The translations under genes were made by a program, and so were the position numbers. A stretch of DNA of 64,000 nucleotides from Anatilimnocola aggregata (GTDB taxonomy: Bacteria; Planctomycetota; Planctomycetia; Pirellulales; Pirellulaceae), in contig NZ_CP036274.1 in the NCBI RefSeq assembly GCF_007747655.1, forward strand, positions 2,170,001 to 2,234,000. Reading direction: 5' to 3'. The notes under the pieces were generated by a model that saw nothing but the letters and a program-made list of their open reading frames with translations, was not told the origin of the DNA and did not search any database. Positions 39,209 to 48,388 of this stretch are shown here, piece by piece. Each line of letters starts with the position of its first letter. The stretch's first letter is position 1.

Positions 39209-40615
39209 ATGACTCGAAGCAAGTTCATCATCAATATCGCTGTCTCGCTGATGTCGTTGGGCGTCGCCATCGGGCTCGGAGCCTACGCCTTCAACGAATG
39301 GAAAAGTCGTCAGACCGCCGCTGCCACCAGTAAGGATGCTCCGCCCAAAGCACCTATCGCCGATGGAAATACGCCGGTGCGGATTAGTGCCGAAGCGCGC
39401 AAGAACCTGGGCGTTTCGTCCAAACCACTTCAGCTCAGCACGTACTTCCGGAAGATCGAAGTCCCAGGTGTGATCACTGACCGTCCCGGTATCAGCGATC
39501 GCGGCGTTGTCGCGCCCGTGACCGGCATCGTCACCAAGATCCATGCCTATCCAGGCAGTACTGTAGCTCCGAATGCACCGCTATTCGCGCTACGCTTGGT
39601 CAGCGATTCGCTGCACACTTCGCAACTCGAACTATTCAAAGCCACCAAGGAAATCGAAATTGCTCGCCAGCAGCAAAAGCGGCTTGAAGGATTGGCGGAT
39701 ATGGGAGGTATTGCCGGATCGCGGCTCATCGAAATCGAAAATCAAGTCAAACGTATGGACGTTAACGTCTTGGCATACCGGCAGGATCTGAAGGCACGCG
39801 GACTCTCGGAGAAGCAGATCGAAGCTGCGGCCAATGGGGACTTTGTAGCGGAGATTACGGTCACGGCTCCCGGCGAACAGGCTCTCAAGGTCGCGGAAGT
39901 TGCCCTGGCGTCAGCCATCGAAGGCGAACCGGCTCGATTACCGTTCAGTTTCGAGTTGCAAATGCTCAAAGTTGAGTTGGGGCAGCAAATCGAGGCCGGC
40001 CAACTCCTCTGCACGCTTGCCGATCACCGCGCCCTGCTGATCGAGGGGCAGGGCTTCAAGAAGGACATGCCGCTAATCCAGCGCACCGCCAAAGAACAAC
40101 TCCCGATCAACGTCGGATTTGAGGTTGAGGAGGGAAACAACTGGCCGGCGCTGCCGAATGAACTCCAGATAAGTCATGTCGCAAATCTGATCGACACCGA
40201 AACCCGCACGTTCAGTTTCTACCTGCCGCTCGACAATCAATGGCAAGCCTATTCGCAAGGGGGCAAAGAGCGGCTGATTTGGCGGTTCCGCCCTGGCGAC
40301 CGCGTGAGTTTATCCATCGCCGTTGAGAAAATCGAGAACGTGTTCGTATTGCCGCAAGCCGCACTCGTGCGCGAGGGGCCAGAAGCATTCGTGTTTCGCC
40401 AGAACGGCGATCTGTTCGACCGCGTCGCCGTCCACGTGTTGCACGAAGACAGCACCTCGGTGGTGATTGCCAATGATGGCGGTCCGCGGAAGGGAGCATT
40501 CGTCGCTCAGAACGCGGCGGCCTCGCTGAACCGGGTTTTGAAGGCCCAATTAGCGAGTGGCATCCCGACGAATGTTCACGTCCATGCCGACGGCACCACG
40601 CACGAAGCTCACTAG
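39209..40615 (+). CDS. RND periplasmic adaptor (CzcB/CusB family)
   Basis: The 468-residue protein begins at ATG 39209 with a membrane anchor (IINIAVSLMSLGVAIGLGAYAF); the longer in-frame extension to 39110 is unlikely. The barrel-sandwich halves (GVVAPVTGIVTKIHAYPGSTV and ITVTAPGEQAL) flank a coiled-coil hairpin, and a beta-barrel and membrane-proximal domain follow. It has no HMBD, unlike the adaptor at 18226. The C-terminus is His-rich (HVHADGTTHEAH), suiting a divalent metal. It lies 11 bp upstream of the pump gene and would form the tripartite system with it and the TolC protein at 45143. Confidence 0.9.
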   Translation: MTRSKFIINIAVSLMSLGVAIGLGAYAFNEWKSRQTAAATSKDAPPKAPIADGNTPVRISAEARKNLGVSSKPLQLSTYFRKIEVPGVITDRPGISDRGVVAPVTGIVTKIHAYPGSTVAPNAPLFALRLVSDSLHTSQLELFKATKEIEIARQQQKRLEGLADMGGIAGSRLIEIENQVKRMDVNVLAYRQDLKARGLSEKQIEAAANGDFVAEITVTAPGEQALKVAEVALASAIEGEPARLPFSFELQMLKVELGQQIEAGQLLCTLADHRALLIEGQGFKKDMPLIQRTAKEQLPINVGFEVEEGNNWPALPNELQISHVANLIDTETRTFSFYLPLDNQWQAYSQGGKERLIWRFRPGDRVSLSIAVEKIENVFVLPQAALVREGPEAFVFRQNGDLFDRVAVHVLHEDSTSVVIANDGGPRKGAFVAQNAAASLNRVLKAQLASGIPTNVHVHADGTTHEAH

Positions 40616-40626
40616 GAACCTAAACC

Positions 40627-43600
40627 ATGCTTAACGCCGTCATCCGCTTTGCACTGCGGTATCGCATGTTGGTCGTCGTGATCAGCCTGACGCTGTTGGT
40701 CTATGGCGGCTACTCGGCCACAACGCTACCGATTGACGTCTTTCCGGATCTTGATCGCCCGCGGGTTGTCATCATCACAGAATGCCCCGGCCTGGCGACA
40801 GAAGAAGTCGAAACGCTCGTGACGCAGCCCATCGAAATTGCCTTGCTCGGTGCGGCCGGCGTGCAGGCCGTCCGCAGTCAGACGACTGCGGGGCTGAATG
40901 TGATTTACATCGAGTTCAGTTGGGACACGGAGATTCGCGCTGCTCGTCAAACGGTGCAGGAACGATTGGGCTCTCTGGGTGGCGTCCTGCCACCTGGCAT
41001 CCAGCCTCAAATGACTCCTCCAGCCTCGATCATGGGCCAGATAGTGATCGCCGGCATGTACCGCCAGCGCGGTCCCCAAGGAGGTCAACTCGTTCCTATC
41101 GGCAAGACAGGTAACATGGCAGAGCTGATCGAGGGAACCGGTGAGCCGATCAAAGTCCTGGCCTGGAAGCCGGTCGATCGCCATCGCGTTGACACCTGGC
41201 AACCCTTGCCGATCTCCGAGATTGCCTGGGAACCCAAAGAAGCGAATGCCGCGATCTTCGAGCGTAAGGCCACGGCAAACGTCGCTGGACAATCGGTTGA
41301 ACTCACGTTTCCATCCGACGAAGAACAAATCATGGTATTGCGTACGACTGCCGACTGGGTCGTGCGACCACGGCTACTCAAGATTCCAGGCGTCGCGGAG
41401 GTCTTCATCCAAGGTGGTGATCGCAAGCAATATCAGATCCTGGTCAATCCAACAGCATTGCTCGAATACGAAGTGACGTTGCAGCAGGTCGAGAAGGCGC
41501 TTTCGGAAAGCAATTTGAACACCAGCGGCGGATTTGCCATTCAAGGTGAAAGTGAGCGACCGATCCGCATTCTCGGCCGCCTTGGCCCCGATGCACATCG
41601 AGTCGTTGAGGATCTGCGAAAAATCCCGATCAAGGCGAATGGTGTTCGCCCAGTGCTTCTTGAAGATGTCGCCCGAGTTGCTGAAGGCGCGCAACTTAAA
41701 CGCGGCGATGGCAGTGTCAACGGTCAACCAGGGGCAGTCTTCACTCTGGTGAAGCAGCCGCACGTCGATACGCGGTCTCTGACGGATAGCATGGCCGCCG
41801 CGCTGAAGGACGTGGAATCGTCGCTGCCGGCCGACATCATCATCAATTCCGATCTGTTCCGGCTGAAGAACTTCATTGACCGCGGGATTTTCAATGTTGC
41901 TGAGGCACTGGTGATCGGCGCCGTGCTCGTGCTCATCATTCTGTTCCTGTTCCTACTGAACTTTCGCACGACCTTTATCACCCTCACCGCAATCCCCTTG
42001 TCGCTCGTCATCACGACGTTGGTTTTCCGCGCGCTGGGTTTCCTGACGGGAGCACAGCTCTCGATCAACGTGATGACCCTCGGCGGTATCGCCGTCGCGA
42101 TGGGCGAACTGGTGGATGATGCGATCGTTGACGTGGAGAACATTTTTCGACGGCTAAAGGAGAACAATAATTCCGCGCAGCCGAAGCCCGCAATCGCGGT
42201 AGTGTACGAAGCGAGCAAAGAGATTCGCAGCGCGATCGTGTTCGGAACGATCGTCGTGATTCTGGTATTCCTGCCGCTGTTCGCGTTGTCTGGCGTCGAA
42301 GGGCGGCTCTTCACGCCGCTGGGCATCGCCTACATCGTCTCGATTCTGGCGTCGCTCGTCGTTTCCCTCACGGTTACGCCGGTGCTGAGCTATTACCTGC
42401 TGCCGCAATCCAAGGCGACGCATCACGAAGGGGACGGATTCCTACTCCGCATCCTCAAGGTGGGAGCGACTTACCTGATTCGATTCAGCATGGCAGTCCC
42501 AACACCGCTGCTGATCATCACCTGGGTGATGGTCGCCTTCGCGGCCTGGGAACTAGCCAACCTGGGCCGGAACTTCCTGCCGCAGTTCGACGAAGGAAGC
42601 ATTCTCGTCAACGTCACGCTTCCAGCGGGCTCATCGTTGGAGGCCTCGAACCAGTCCTCACGCTTGATCGACGAAAAGTTCCGCCAGCGGCAGATGTCTC
42701 CGGCCAATCCCGACGGAGAGATAATCAACTTTGTCCGCCGCACGGGCCGGGCGGAGATGGACGAGCATGCCGCTCCAGTGAATGCGGGTGAATACATCCT
42801 CAGCATGAATCCCAACATGCACCAAGGCCGAGAGGAGATGATTCAGCAGTTGCTGAAGGAGCTTCGCAATGAAGTCCCCGGCGTCGACATCGAAGTCGAA
42901 CAACCGCTCGCACATCTTATCAGCCACATGGTCTCAGGCGTCTATGCTCAGATCGCGATCAAAGTCGTCGGCGATGATTTGGACACGCTGCTTTCAACCG
43001 CGGAGAAGGTGAAACGGGCGATTCAAGACATTGAGGGAGTTACTCCACCAGTCATTGAGCCGGTTCAGCAAACACCGGAAATCCACATTCGGTTGCGCCC
43101 GAACGACCTGGCCAAGTATGGCGTCACACGCGAGTATGTCGGCAACATTATGCAGACCGCTTTGCAGGGTGAAGTGACTTCGCAAGTGCTGGAGGGGCAG
43201 CGGCGGTTCGACCTGCTGATCCGACTGGAACAAGCGTATCGCACCGATTACGCGAACCTTGGCCGATTGCGAATCGACCTGCCCGACAACCGCGGGCAGG
43301 TGGAACTCGCGAGCCTGGCCGAAATCGGCGAAGGGGTTGGGCCAAATGCCATCAATCGCGAGAACGCCCGCCGTCGCATCGTCATCCGTTGCAACACCGA
43401 GAATCGAGACCTGGCGAGCGCCGTCGTCGAGATTCAGCAGCGCGTCAAAGACCGTGTCGAAATGCCGGAAGGATATTTTGTAGAGTACGCCGGTCAGTTC
43501 GAGAGTCAGCAGCGAGCCACGACGCTGATCGTTCTACTTGCCGGCGTGTCGGTCATTGGCATGTTCGTAGTTCTGCTGGTTCTGTATCCGTCGGTGCGCA

Positions 43601-44127
43601 TCGTGCTCCAGATTCTGAATGCCTTACCGACCGCTTTCATCGGTGGTGTGCTGGCTTTGGTGCTGACCGGGCAAACGCTCACGGTTGCCAGTCTCGTGGG
43701 TTTCATTTCCCTGGGTGGCATCGCAGTGCGCAACGGAATCTTGCTGGTGACCCACTATTTCCACCTGATGAAAGAAGAGAACGAGCCGTTCTCGGAGGCA
43801 ATGGTTCTCCGCGGCAGCTTGGAGCGGCTGGCGCCGGTGTTGATGACGGCGCTGACGGCCGGCATCGGCCTGGTGCCACTTGTGATCGGCGGCCAAGAAC
43901 CGGGGCGTGAGATTCTCTATCCCGTCGCCACAGTGATCTTAGGCGGTCTGGTCACTTCCACGTTTTGCGAGTTTTTGATTCACCCCGGTTTGTTTTGGCA
44001 GTTCAGCGGCAAGGATGCCGAACGGTTAGCACACGAGGTGCATTCGGAAGATGAAATGCTGGTTGATCATCCTGCGCCGGCGCGGCCCTTACCGGTCGTG
44101 CCAGAAGCAGGTGCATCTGCGACGTAG
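40627..44127 (+). CDS. CzcA-family heavy-metal efflux RND transporter
   Basis: The 1166-residue pump has 12 predicted membrane helices in two halves. Helix 4 reads GELVDDAIVDVEN, with D497 and D498, one at the conserved Asp position and one extra, followed by another Asp before the Glu. This richer acidic pattern and the lack of the CusA-like methionine segment separate it from the pump at 20280 and favour divalent cations. The extra residues lie in the first periplasmic loop, near 150-230 (ERKATANVAGQSVELTF). It is preceded by AGGAAC and follows the adaptor by 11 bp. Substrate is not certain. Confidence 0.92.
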   Translation: MLNAVIRFALRYRMLVVVISLTLLVYGGYSATTLPIDVFPDLDRPRVVIITECPGLATEEVETLVTQPIEIALLGAAGVQAVRSQTTAGLNVIYIEFSWDTEIRAARQTVQERLGSLGGVLPPGIQPQMTPPASIMGQIVIAGMYRQRGPQGGQLVPIGKTGNMAELIEGTGEPIKVLAWKPVDRHRVDTWQPLPISEIAWEPKEANAAIFERKATANVAGQSVELTFPSDEEQIMVLRTTADWVVRPRLLKIPGVAEVFIQGGDRKQYQILVNPTALLEYEVTLQQVEKALSESNLNTSGGFAIQGESERPIRILGRLGPDAHRVVEDLRKIPIKANGVRPVLLEDVARVAEGAQLKRGDGSVNGQPGAVFTLVKQPHVDTRSLTDSMAAALKDVESSLPADIIINSDLFRLKNFIDRGIFNVAEALVIGAVLVLIILFLFLLNFRTTFITLTAIPLSLVITTLVFRALGFLTGAQLSINVMTLGGIAVAMGELVDDAIVDVENIFRRLKENNNSAQPKPAIAVVYEASKEIRSAIVFGTIVVILVFLPLFALSGVEGRLFTPLGIAYIVSILASLVVSLTVTPVLSYYLLPQSKATHHEGDGFLLRILKVGATYLIRFSMAVPTPLLIITWVMVAFAAWELANLGRNFLPQFDEGSILVNVTLPAGSSLEASNQSSRLIDEKFRQRQMSPANPDGEIINFVRRTGRAEMDEHAAPVNAGEYILSMNPNMHQGREEMIQQLLKELRNEVPGVDIEVEQPLAHLISHMVSGVYAQIAIKVVGDDLDTLLSTAEKVKRAIQDIEGVTPPVIEPVQQTPEIHIRLRPNDLAKYGVTREYVGNIMQTALQGEVTSQVLEGQRRFDLLIRLEQAYRTDYANLGRLRIDLPDNRGQVELASLAEIGEGVGPNAINRENARRRIVIRCNTENRDLASAVVEIQQRVKDRVEMPEGYFVEYAGQFESQQRATTLIVLLAGVSVIGMFVVLLVLYPSVRIVLQILNALPTAFIGGVLALVLTGQTLTVASLVGFISLGGIAVRNGILLVTHYFHLMKEENEPFSEAMVLRGSLERLAPVLMTALTAGIGLVPLVIGGQEPGREILYPVATVILGGLVTSTFCEFLIHPGLFWQFSGKDAERLAHEVHSEDEMLVDHPAPARPLPVVPEAGASAT

Positions 44128-44157
44128 TTCCCCCTTTGTTCCTCTTGGAGAAGTTCG

Positions 44158-44655
44158 ATGAAGCGATTTTTTGCACTGATAGTTTGCTCGGCAATGTTAT
44201 CGGTCATGTCCGGATGTGGCGGACCGCCCGCACCAGCTCCTGCGCCTGTGGCCAATTCCAGTCCGAAGGAAGCTGCACACGGTCCTCATGGAGAAGGCCC
44301 ACATGGCGGCGCTGTGACCGACTGGGGCGGCGGAGCTTATCACGTCGAATTCACCGTGGATCACGATAAGAAGGAAGCCACGGTGTACATCATCGGCGGG
44401 GACGAAAAAACGCCCGCGCCGATCAAGGCCACCTCGATACACCTCGTTATCAACGATCCGATGACGGAAATGGATCTCGCTGCCCAGCCGCTTGAAACTG
44501 ATCCCGCAGGAACTTCTTCCCGTTTCGTGGGCACACACGCCACGATCGGGATCGTGAAGGAATTCGCGGGCACGATTAGCGGCCAAATTGACGGCACTCC
44601 GTACACGGGTGACTTCAAAGAAGAACCGCACGATGCAGGGCACGAAAAGAAGTAA
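44158..44655 (+). CDS. Small His/Gly-rich lipoprotein
   Basis: The 165-residue protein has a signal peptide with lipobox MSGC (Cys20), then a Pro/Ala linker and a His-rich segment (AAHGPHGEGPHGGAV). The remaining ~100 residues look like a beta-sandwich (YHVEFTVDHDKKEATVYII) and end HDAGHEKK. No named family was recognised. It follows the pump gene by 30 bp with a TTGGAG ribosome site. A membrane-bound metal-binding role is inferred. Confidence 0.75.
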   Translation: MKRFFALIVCSAMLSVMSGCGGPPAPAPAPVANSSPKEAAHGPHGEGPHGGAVTDWGGGAYHVEFTVDHDKKEATVYIIGGDEKTPAPIKATSIHLVINDPMTEMDLAAQPLETDPAGTSSRFVGTHATIGIVKEFAGTISGQIDGTPYTGDFKEEPHDAGHEKK

Positions 44656-44689
44656 CGAAACGCTGGCCGCTTCCTAGAAGGGGTTCGAA

Positions 44690-45034
44690 ATGGGAATTCT
44701 TTGGAATAGCGTGCGGGTAGCACTTGTCGCCATCACGGTCGTCGTGGTGGCGGAACTGTCGAAGCGCTACCCGCGCTATGGTGCGCTGTTCCTTTCGCTA
44801 CCGATCGTCAGCGTGCTCGCATTCATGTTGAGTTGGTTCCAGCATCGGGACCTGCCAACGATCACTCGCCTTTCACGAGAGACGTTGATTTTGGTCCCGC
44901 TGGGACTGCCGTTTTTTATCCCCTTAGCAATGGCCGACCGGTTCCACCTTAATTTCTGGTCGGCCTTTGCGGCTGGAATTGTGTTGAGTTTGCTTTCGAC
45001 TGGAACCTGGTTGATGTTTGGCCCCCGCCTCTAA
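44690..45034 (+). CDS. DUF3147 family small membrane protein
   Basis: The 114-residue protein has four hydrophobic segments and the DUF3147-like patterns AELSKRYPRYGALFLSLP and STGTWLMF. It lies 34 bp after the lipoprotein gene with an AAGGGG ribosome site. Members often sit in RND metal-efflux clusters, but their function is not established. Its stop codon lies inside the first unit of a 15-bp tandem repeat. Confidence 0.85.
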   Translation: MGILWNSVRVALVAITVVVVAELSKRYPRYGALFLSLPIVSVLAFMLSWFQHRDLPTITRLSRETLILVPLGLPFFIPLAMADRFHLNFWSAFAAGIVLSLLSTGTWLMFGPRL

Positions 45035-45100
45035 CTATCCCGCCTCTAACTATCCCGCCTCTAACTATCCCGCCTCTAACTATCCCGCCTCTAACTATCC
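45026..45100 (+). repeat. Five perfect 15-bp tandem repeats spanning a stop codon
   Basis: The unit CGCCTCTAACTATCC repeats five times without change, followed by a diverged partial copy (CGCCTCAATG). The first unit contains the last codons and TAA of the DUF3147 gene. As 15 is a multiple of three, every unit repeats TAA in the same frame, so five in-frame stops follow one another. It lies between two genes of one apparent operon and could vary by slippage. Confidence 0.95.
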
Positions 45101-45142
45101 CGCCTCAATGTTCCCGACCTTGCGTTGGAAAGGAATCCGACC

Positions 45143-46492
45143 ATGAATATCCTCGACAAAATCGCCCCGCCGCTCATCTTCTGTGCGGTCGCTGGCTTGT
45201 TTTGTGCAAGTCTTACCGCACAGCAACCGGTGACGGTAAGGAAGGTCTCAGTTACTCAAGATCCACCCCTCCCGCTTCCACCACCGGAAGAAATCACGCC
45301 GCCAACTCCGCAGCGCGGTTTGTCGTTGACAGACTTGGAGCACATCGCCCTCGGCAGCAATCCTTCGATCGGACGCGCATCAGCGCTGGTAAGCGCGGCG
45401 CAAGGCAACATGGTGCAGGTTGGGCTGCCGCCGAACCCCACGGTGGGATACAACGGCCAGCAGCTCGGCAGCGGCGGCCTTGCTGAGCAACACGGTGTGC
45501 AGTTTAGCCAGGAAATTGTGAGGGGCGGAAAGCTCCGTTTGAACCGAGCTGTCGCTGAACAGGAGTTGGCACGTGCCCAGCAAGAACTGGCTGCGCAACA
45601 ACAGCGCGTTCTTACAGACGTTCGGATTGCCTTTTATAAGACGTTGATCGCCCAGCGACAAATCGACATGACTTCGAACCTGGTTCGGACTACGACTCAG
45701 GGAGCGGACGTTGTTGATGCGCTGATCAAAGCCAAGGAAGCAACCCGACTCGACGTACTCCAATCGCAGCTGGAAGTCGAGAACGCGCAAATTCTTTTGA
45801 AAAATGCCCGTAACTCTCACGATGCCGCTTGGCGTGAACTTTCCTCCGTGATTGGCGATCCTTACCTCCAAGAGCAAGCACTCAGAGGAGATGCCTTTGC
45901 GCCGCCCTGCGAAATCGCCTTCGATCAAGCCTTGGCGCGTGTACACGCTGCGAGTCCGGAGATTGCCATTGCGATGTCGGAAATCTCCCGAACACGAATG
46001 GCTGCCGAGCGTGCTCGTGTGGAAGCGGTGCCGAATGTGAGCCTGCAAGGACTCGTGAATCCGATTGACAACGGCATCGGGGGGCGACCCGACGGTGGTG
46101 TGACGGTGTCGATCCCGATTCCAATTCTCAATCGTAACCAAGGCGGGATTATGCGAGCCCAGAGCGAGATAGTCGCGGCGGAACGAGCCCTGACGCAACT
46201 CGAACTGAGCTTGAAGAACCGTCTAGCGCCGACGTTCGAGCGATACTCAAACGCGCGGAATCAAGTGGAACGCTATCGCACGGCGATTCTTCCTGCTGCT
46301 ACTGAATCTCTCGACCTGAGCCGAAAAATGTACCAGGCGGGCGAGACCGGCTACCTCAACCTGCTCACCGCTCAGCGCACCTTTGCTCAAACGCACTTGC
46401 AGTACCTGGATTCACTAAGGCAACTTCGGATCACCGAGGCTGAGATCGAAGGCCTGCTGCTTTCTGGCAGCCTCGATGTAAGAGGCAGGTGA
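45143..46492 (+). CDS. TolC-family outer-membrane efflux protein (CzcC-like)
   Basis: The 449-residue protein starts at ATG 45143 after GGAAAGGAAT and has a signal peptide (FCAVAGLFCASLTAQ), then a Pro-rich linker. Two helical hairpin repeats follow: NPSIGRASALVSAAQGN and LPPNPTVGY in the first, SPEIAIAMSEISRTRMAAERA in the second. It would be the outer channel for the RND pair at 39209 and 40627. Its placement after the pump, with lipoprotein and DUF3147 genes between, is different from the Cus-like cluster, where the channel comes first. Confidence 0.9.
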   Translation: MNILDKIAPPLIFCAVAGLFCASLTAQQPVTVRKVSVTQDPPLPLPPPEEITPPTPQRGLSLTDLEHIALGSNPSIGRASALVSAAQGNMVQVGLPPNPTVGYNGQQLGSGGLAEQHGVQFSQEIVRGGKLRLNRAVAEQELARAQQELAAQQQRVLTDVRIAFYKTLIAQRQIDMTSNLVRTTTQGADVVDALIKAKEATRLDVLQSQLEVENAQILLKNARNSHDAAWRELSSVIGDPYLQEQALRGDAFAPPCEIAFDQALARVHAASPEIAIAMSEISRTRMAAERARVEAVPNVSLQGLVNPIDNGIGGRPDGGVTVSIPIPILNRNQGGIMRAQSEIVAAERALTQLELSLKNRLAPTFERYSNARNQVERYRTAILPAATESLDLSRKMYQAGETGYLNLLTAQRTFAQTHLQYLDSLRQLRITEAEIEGLLLSGSLDVRGR

Positions 46493-46538
46493 TGGTGCCA
46501 TCTCAATTCGAGGAATTCCGTTTCAGGAGCTTTTTTCC

Positions 46539-47768
46539 TTGGGCCTGATTGACGATCATCCGCATAAATGGCCGGCTCCCCTTCAGGCCTTGGAGCACCG
46601 GACGTTTCGTTGGCTTTGGATTGCTACTTTCGTTTGCAATTCCGGTTCGTGGATGCAGCGTGTAGCGACTGCATGGCTCGTTTTCACACTTGGCAACTCC
46701 GAAGCATGGCTGGGATTTGACGCAGCCATGGCGGCGATCCCGACGTTCCTCGTGTTGCCGTTTAGCGGCGTGTTAGCAGACCGCTTCGACCGCCGGGGTG
46801 TCCTAATACTGGCGAACATCCTGAACGCGATACTGGCAATAGCGCTCGCCGCAATCTGGTGGAGCGGAAGTCTGGCAGTCTGGCATCTGCTCATAGGTTC
46901 ACTCTTGTCTGCAATGGTGGCCGCTCTTGCATCGCCAGCGAGTCAATCGCTGGTTCCTACAGCAGCGGGTGAAGATCACATCCCAAACGCCGTGGCCCTG
47001 AATTCGTTCCAGTACAACGTCGCACGCGCCGTGGGCCCTGCGATTGGCGGGCTGGCATTAGTGTCGGTGGGAGCCGGCTGGTGTTTCATTCTGAATGCGT
47101 TGACTTACTTGGGGCTGATTTTCGCATTGTTAGCAGTTCCAAGTCTAGCGAAACCACTTGGCCGCAAAGCATCTGCACTGGAAAGTGCCAAGGAAGGCTT
47201 GGATTTCCTCAGGCACAACACAAACGTACGGCTCTCGATTGCGCTTGTGTTAATACTTGCATTTGGCGGAGCCCCGATGGTGACGCTTCTGCCAGTAATT
47301 GCCAAAGGCGTGCTGAACGAAGGCGCCGCCGGGTACTCCATGCTGTTATCTGGATTTGGCGTAGGAGCCGCGTTGGCCGGTGCACTTCTTACATTTTTGC
47401 GGCCATCACGGTTGCCGAAATGGATCATCGGCGCAGCAATCATCTGTGCCATCTGTCACGTTGCGATTGTTTTCACTAGCACCTTGGCAATTGCAGTCGC
47501 CATAGCCCTGATTGCAGGCTGCGCATTTGTAGGTGCCATGATTGAACTCGGAACGCAGTTGATTTTCGAAACTCCTGATGAACTTCGCGGGCGAATCAGC
47601 GCTGTCCAGCAGTTATCCTTCCGGACCGCACAGCCGTTGGGAGGACTCATTGGTGCGTTGATAGCAAGATATTCCGGGATCCAAGTTGCCTTCATCGGAT
47701 TTGGATTGCTTCTCGTACTTGGAGTTCTAACCGTGCTCTTATTCTGTAAACACCCCAAACTGCGATAG
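46539..47768 (+). CDS. MFS exporter (EntS-like, MFS_3)
   Basis: The 409-residue protein has 12 predicted membrane helices and the MFS signature between helices 2 and 3 (GVLADRFDRRGVLI). NSFQYNVARAVGPAIGG and ELRGRISAVQQLSF are typical of the EntS/MFS_3 group, which exports siderophores or drugs. The best start is TTG 46539 with AGGAG nine bases upstream; no ATG is as well placed. It follows the TolC gene by 46 bp and probably shares its transcript. Export of a metal complex is possible but not shown. Confidence 0.9.
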   Translation: MGLIDDHPHKWPAPLQALEHRTFRWLWIATFVCNSGSWMQRVATAWLVFTLGNSEAWLGFDAAMAAIPTFLVLPFSGVLADRFDRRGVLILANILNAILAIALAAIWWSGSLAVWHLLIGSLLSAMVAALASPASQSLVPTAAGEDHIPNAVALNSFQYNVARAVGPAIGGLALVSVGAGWCFILNALTYLGLIFALLAVPSLAKPLGRKASALESAKEGLDFLRHNTNVRLSIALVLILAFGGAPMVTLLPVIAKGVLNEGAAGYSMLLSGFGVGAALAGALLTFLRPSRLPKWIIGAAIICAICHVAIVFTSTLAIAVAIALIAGCAFVGAMIELGTQLIFETPDELRGRISAVQQLSFRTAQPLGGLIGALIARYSGIQVAFIGFGLLLVLGVLTVLLFCKHPKLR

Positions 47769-47790
47769 AGAATTGCGGTTCACAAAAGCC

Positions 47791-48276
47791 ATGCTCAACT
47801 TCAAACTCAGTAGGTCGCCCTTCAAGCCACTTGGATGGGTGCTGCGCTGTTTGCTCGTCTGTGCTGCTTGGCAGGGCCCGGTTCCATATGCACATTCGCA
47901 TTGTTCCTTGGTCGGATCTCGTGATCGTCAATTCTCCTCATCGATGGAACATTTGCACCACCGTGCCACCGTCGGCACGGATGCAGATGCGCACTCGGGT
48001 TGGCATCTGCATGTGAGCCTTCCGGTAAGGAAAGGGACCGCGCCGAGCGACCTGCAACACGAGCAGGAAGTGCCATTGCTGAACTTCGAGTCAAGCCAAA
48101 GCCTAACTGATCCTCTAGTTCGATCCGCTCAATTAATTTCGTGGCTTTCTGCTCCAGCTCAGCAAACTTGCCGGGCAAACATCGCCCCGGACGTGTGTAT
48201 AGCTCGCACTCACTTCTTCGATTCCTTTGCGCCCACGCTGCCGCTTCCATTGCGGTTCAGCATCTTGCGATCCTGA
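47791..48276 (+). CDS. Small secreted His-containing protein (first copy of duplicated module)
   Basis: The chosen start is ATG 47791, giving 161 residues; a TTG 18 bp upstream is possible. A basic N-terminus and hydrophobic stretch (WVLRCLLVCAAWQ) act as signal. The mature part has scattered His (AHSHCS, EHLHHR, HSGWHLHV) and Cys residues and a hydrophobic end (LPLPLRFSILRS). It lies 22 bp after the MFS gene and ~110 bp before the helical protein at 48389. The same order, Cys/His-rich small protein then helical protein, recurs at 49837 and 50354. Function unknown; metal binding is inferred. Confidence 0.6.
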   Translation: MLNFKLSRSPFKPLGWVLRCLLVCAAWQGPVPYAHSHCSLVGSRDRQFSSSMEHLHHRATVGTDADAHSGWHLHVSLPVRKGTAPSDLQHEQEVPLLNFESSQSLTDPLVRSAQLISWLSAPAQQTCRANIAPDVCIARTHFFDSFAPTLPLPLRFSILRS

Positions 48277-48388
48277 TGTCCCAGATCCCGCGCCAAACGC
48301 GAGATTGTGCAACTTGGCTGCTGCTACTGCGCCCACTCGGTGCGGAACTGCTGCGCCACTAACTACACCCATCACATCAGGTAATGCC

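Noticed and set aside
45026-45100. Possible CRISPR array
   Set aside because: The repeats are contiguous 15-bp units with no spacers and no cas genes nearby.
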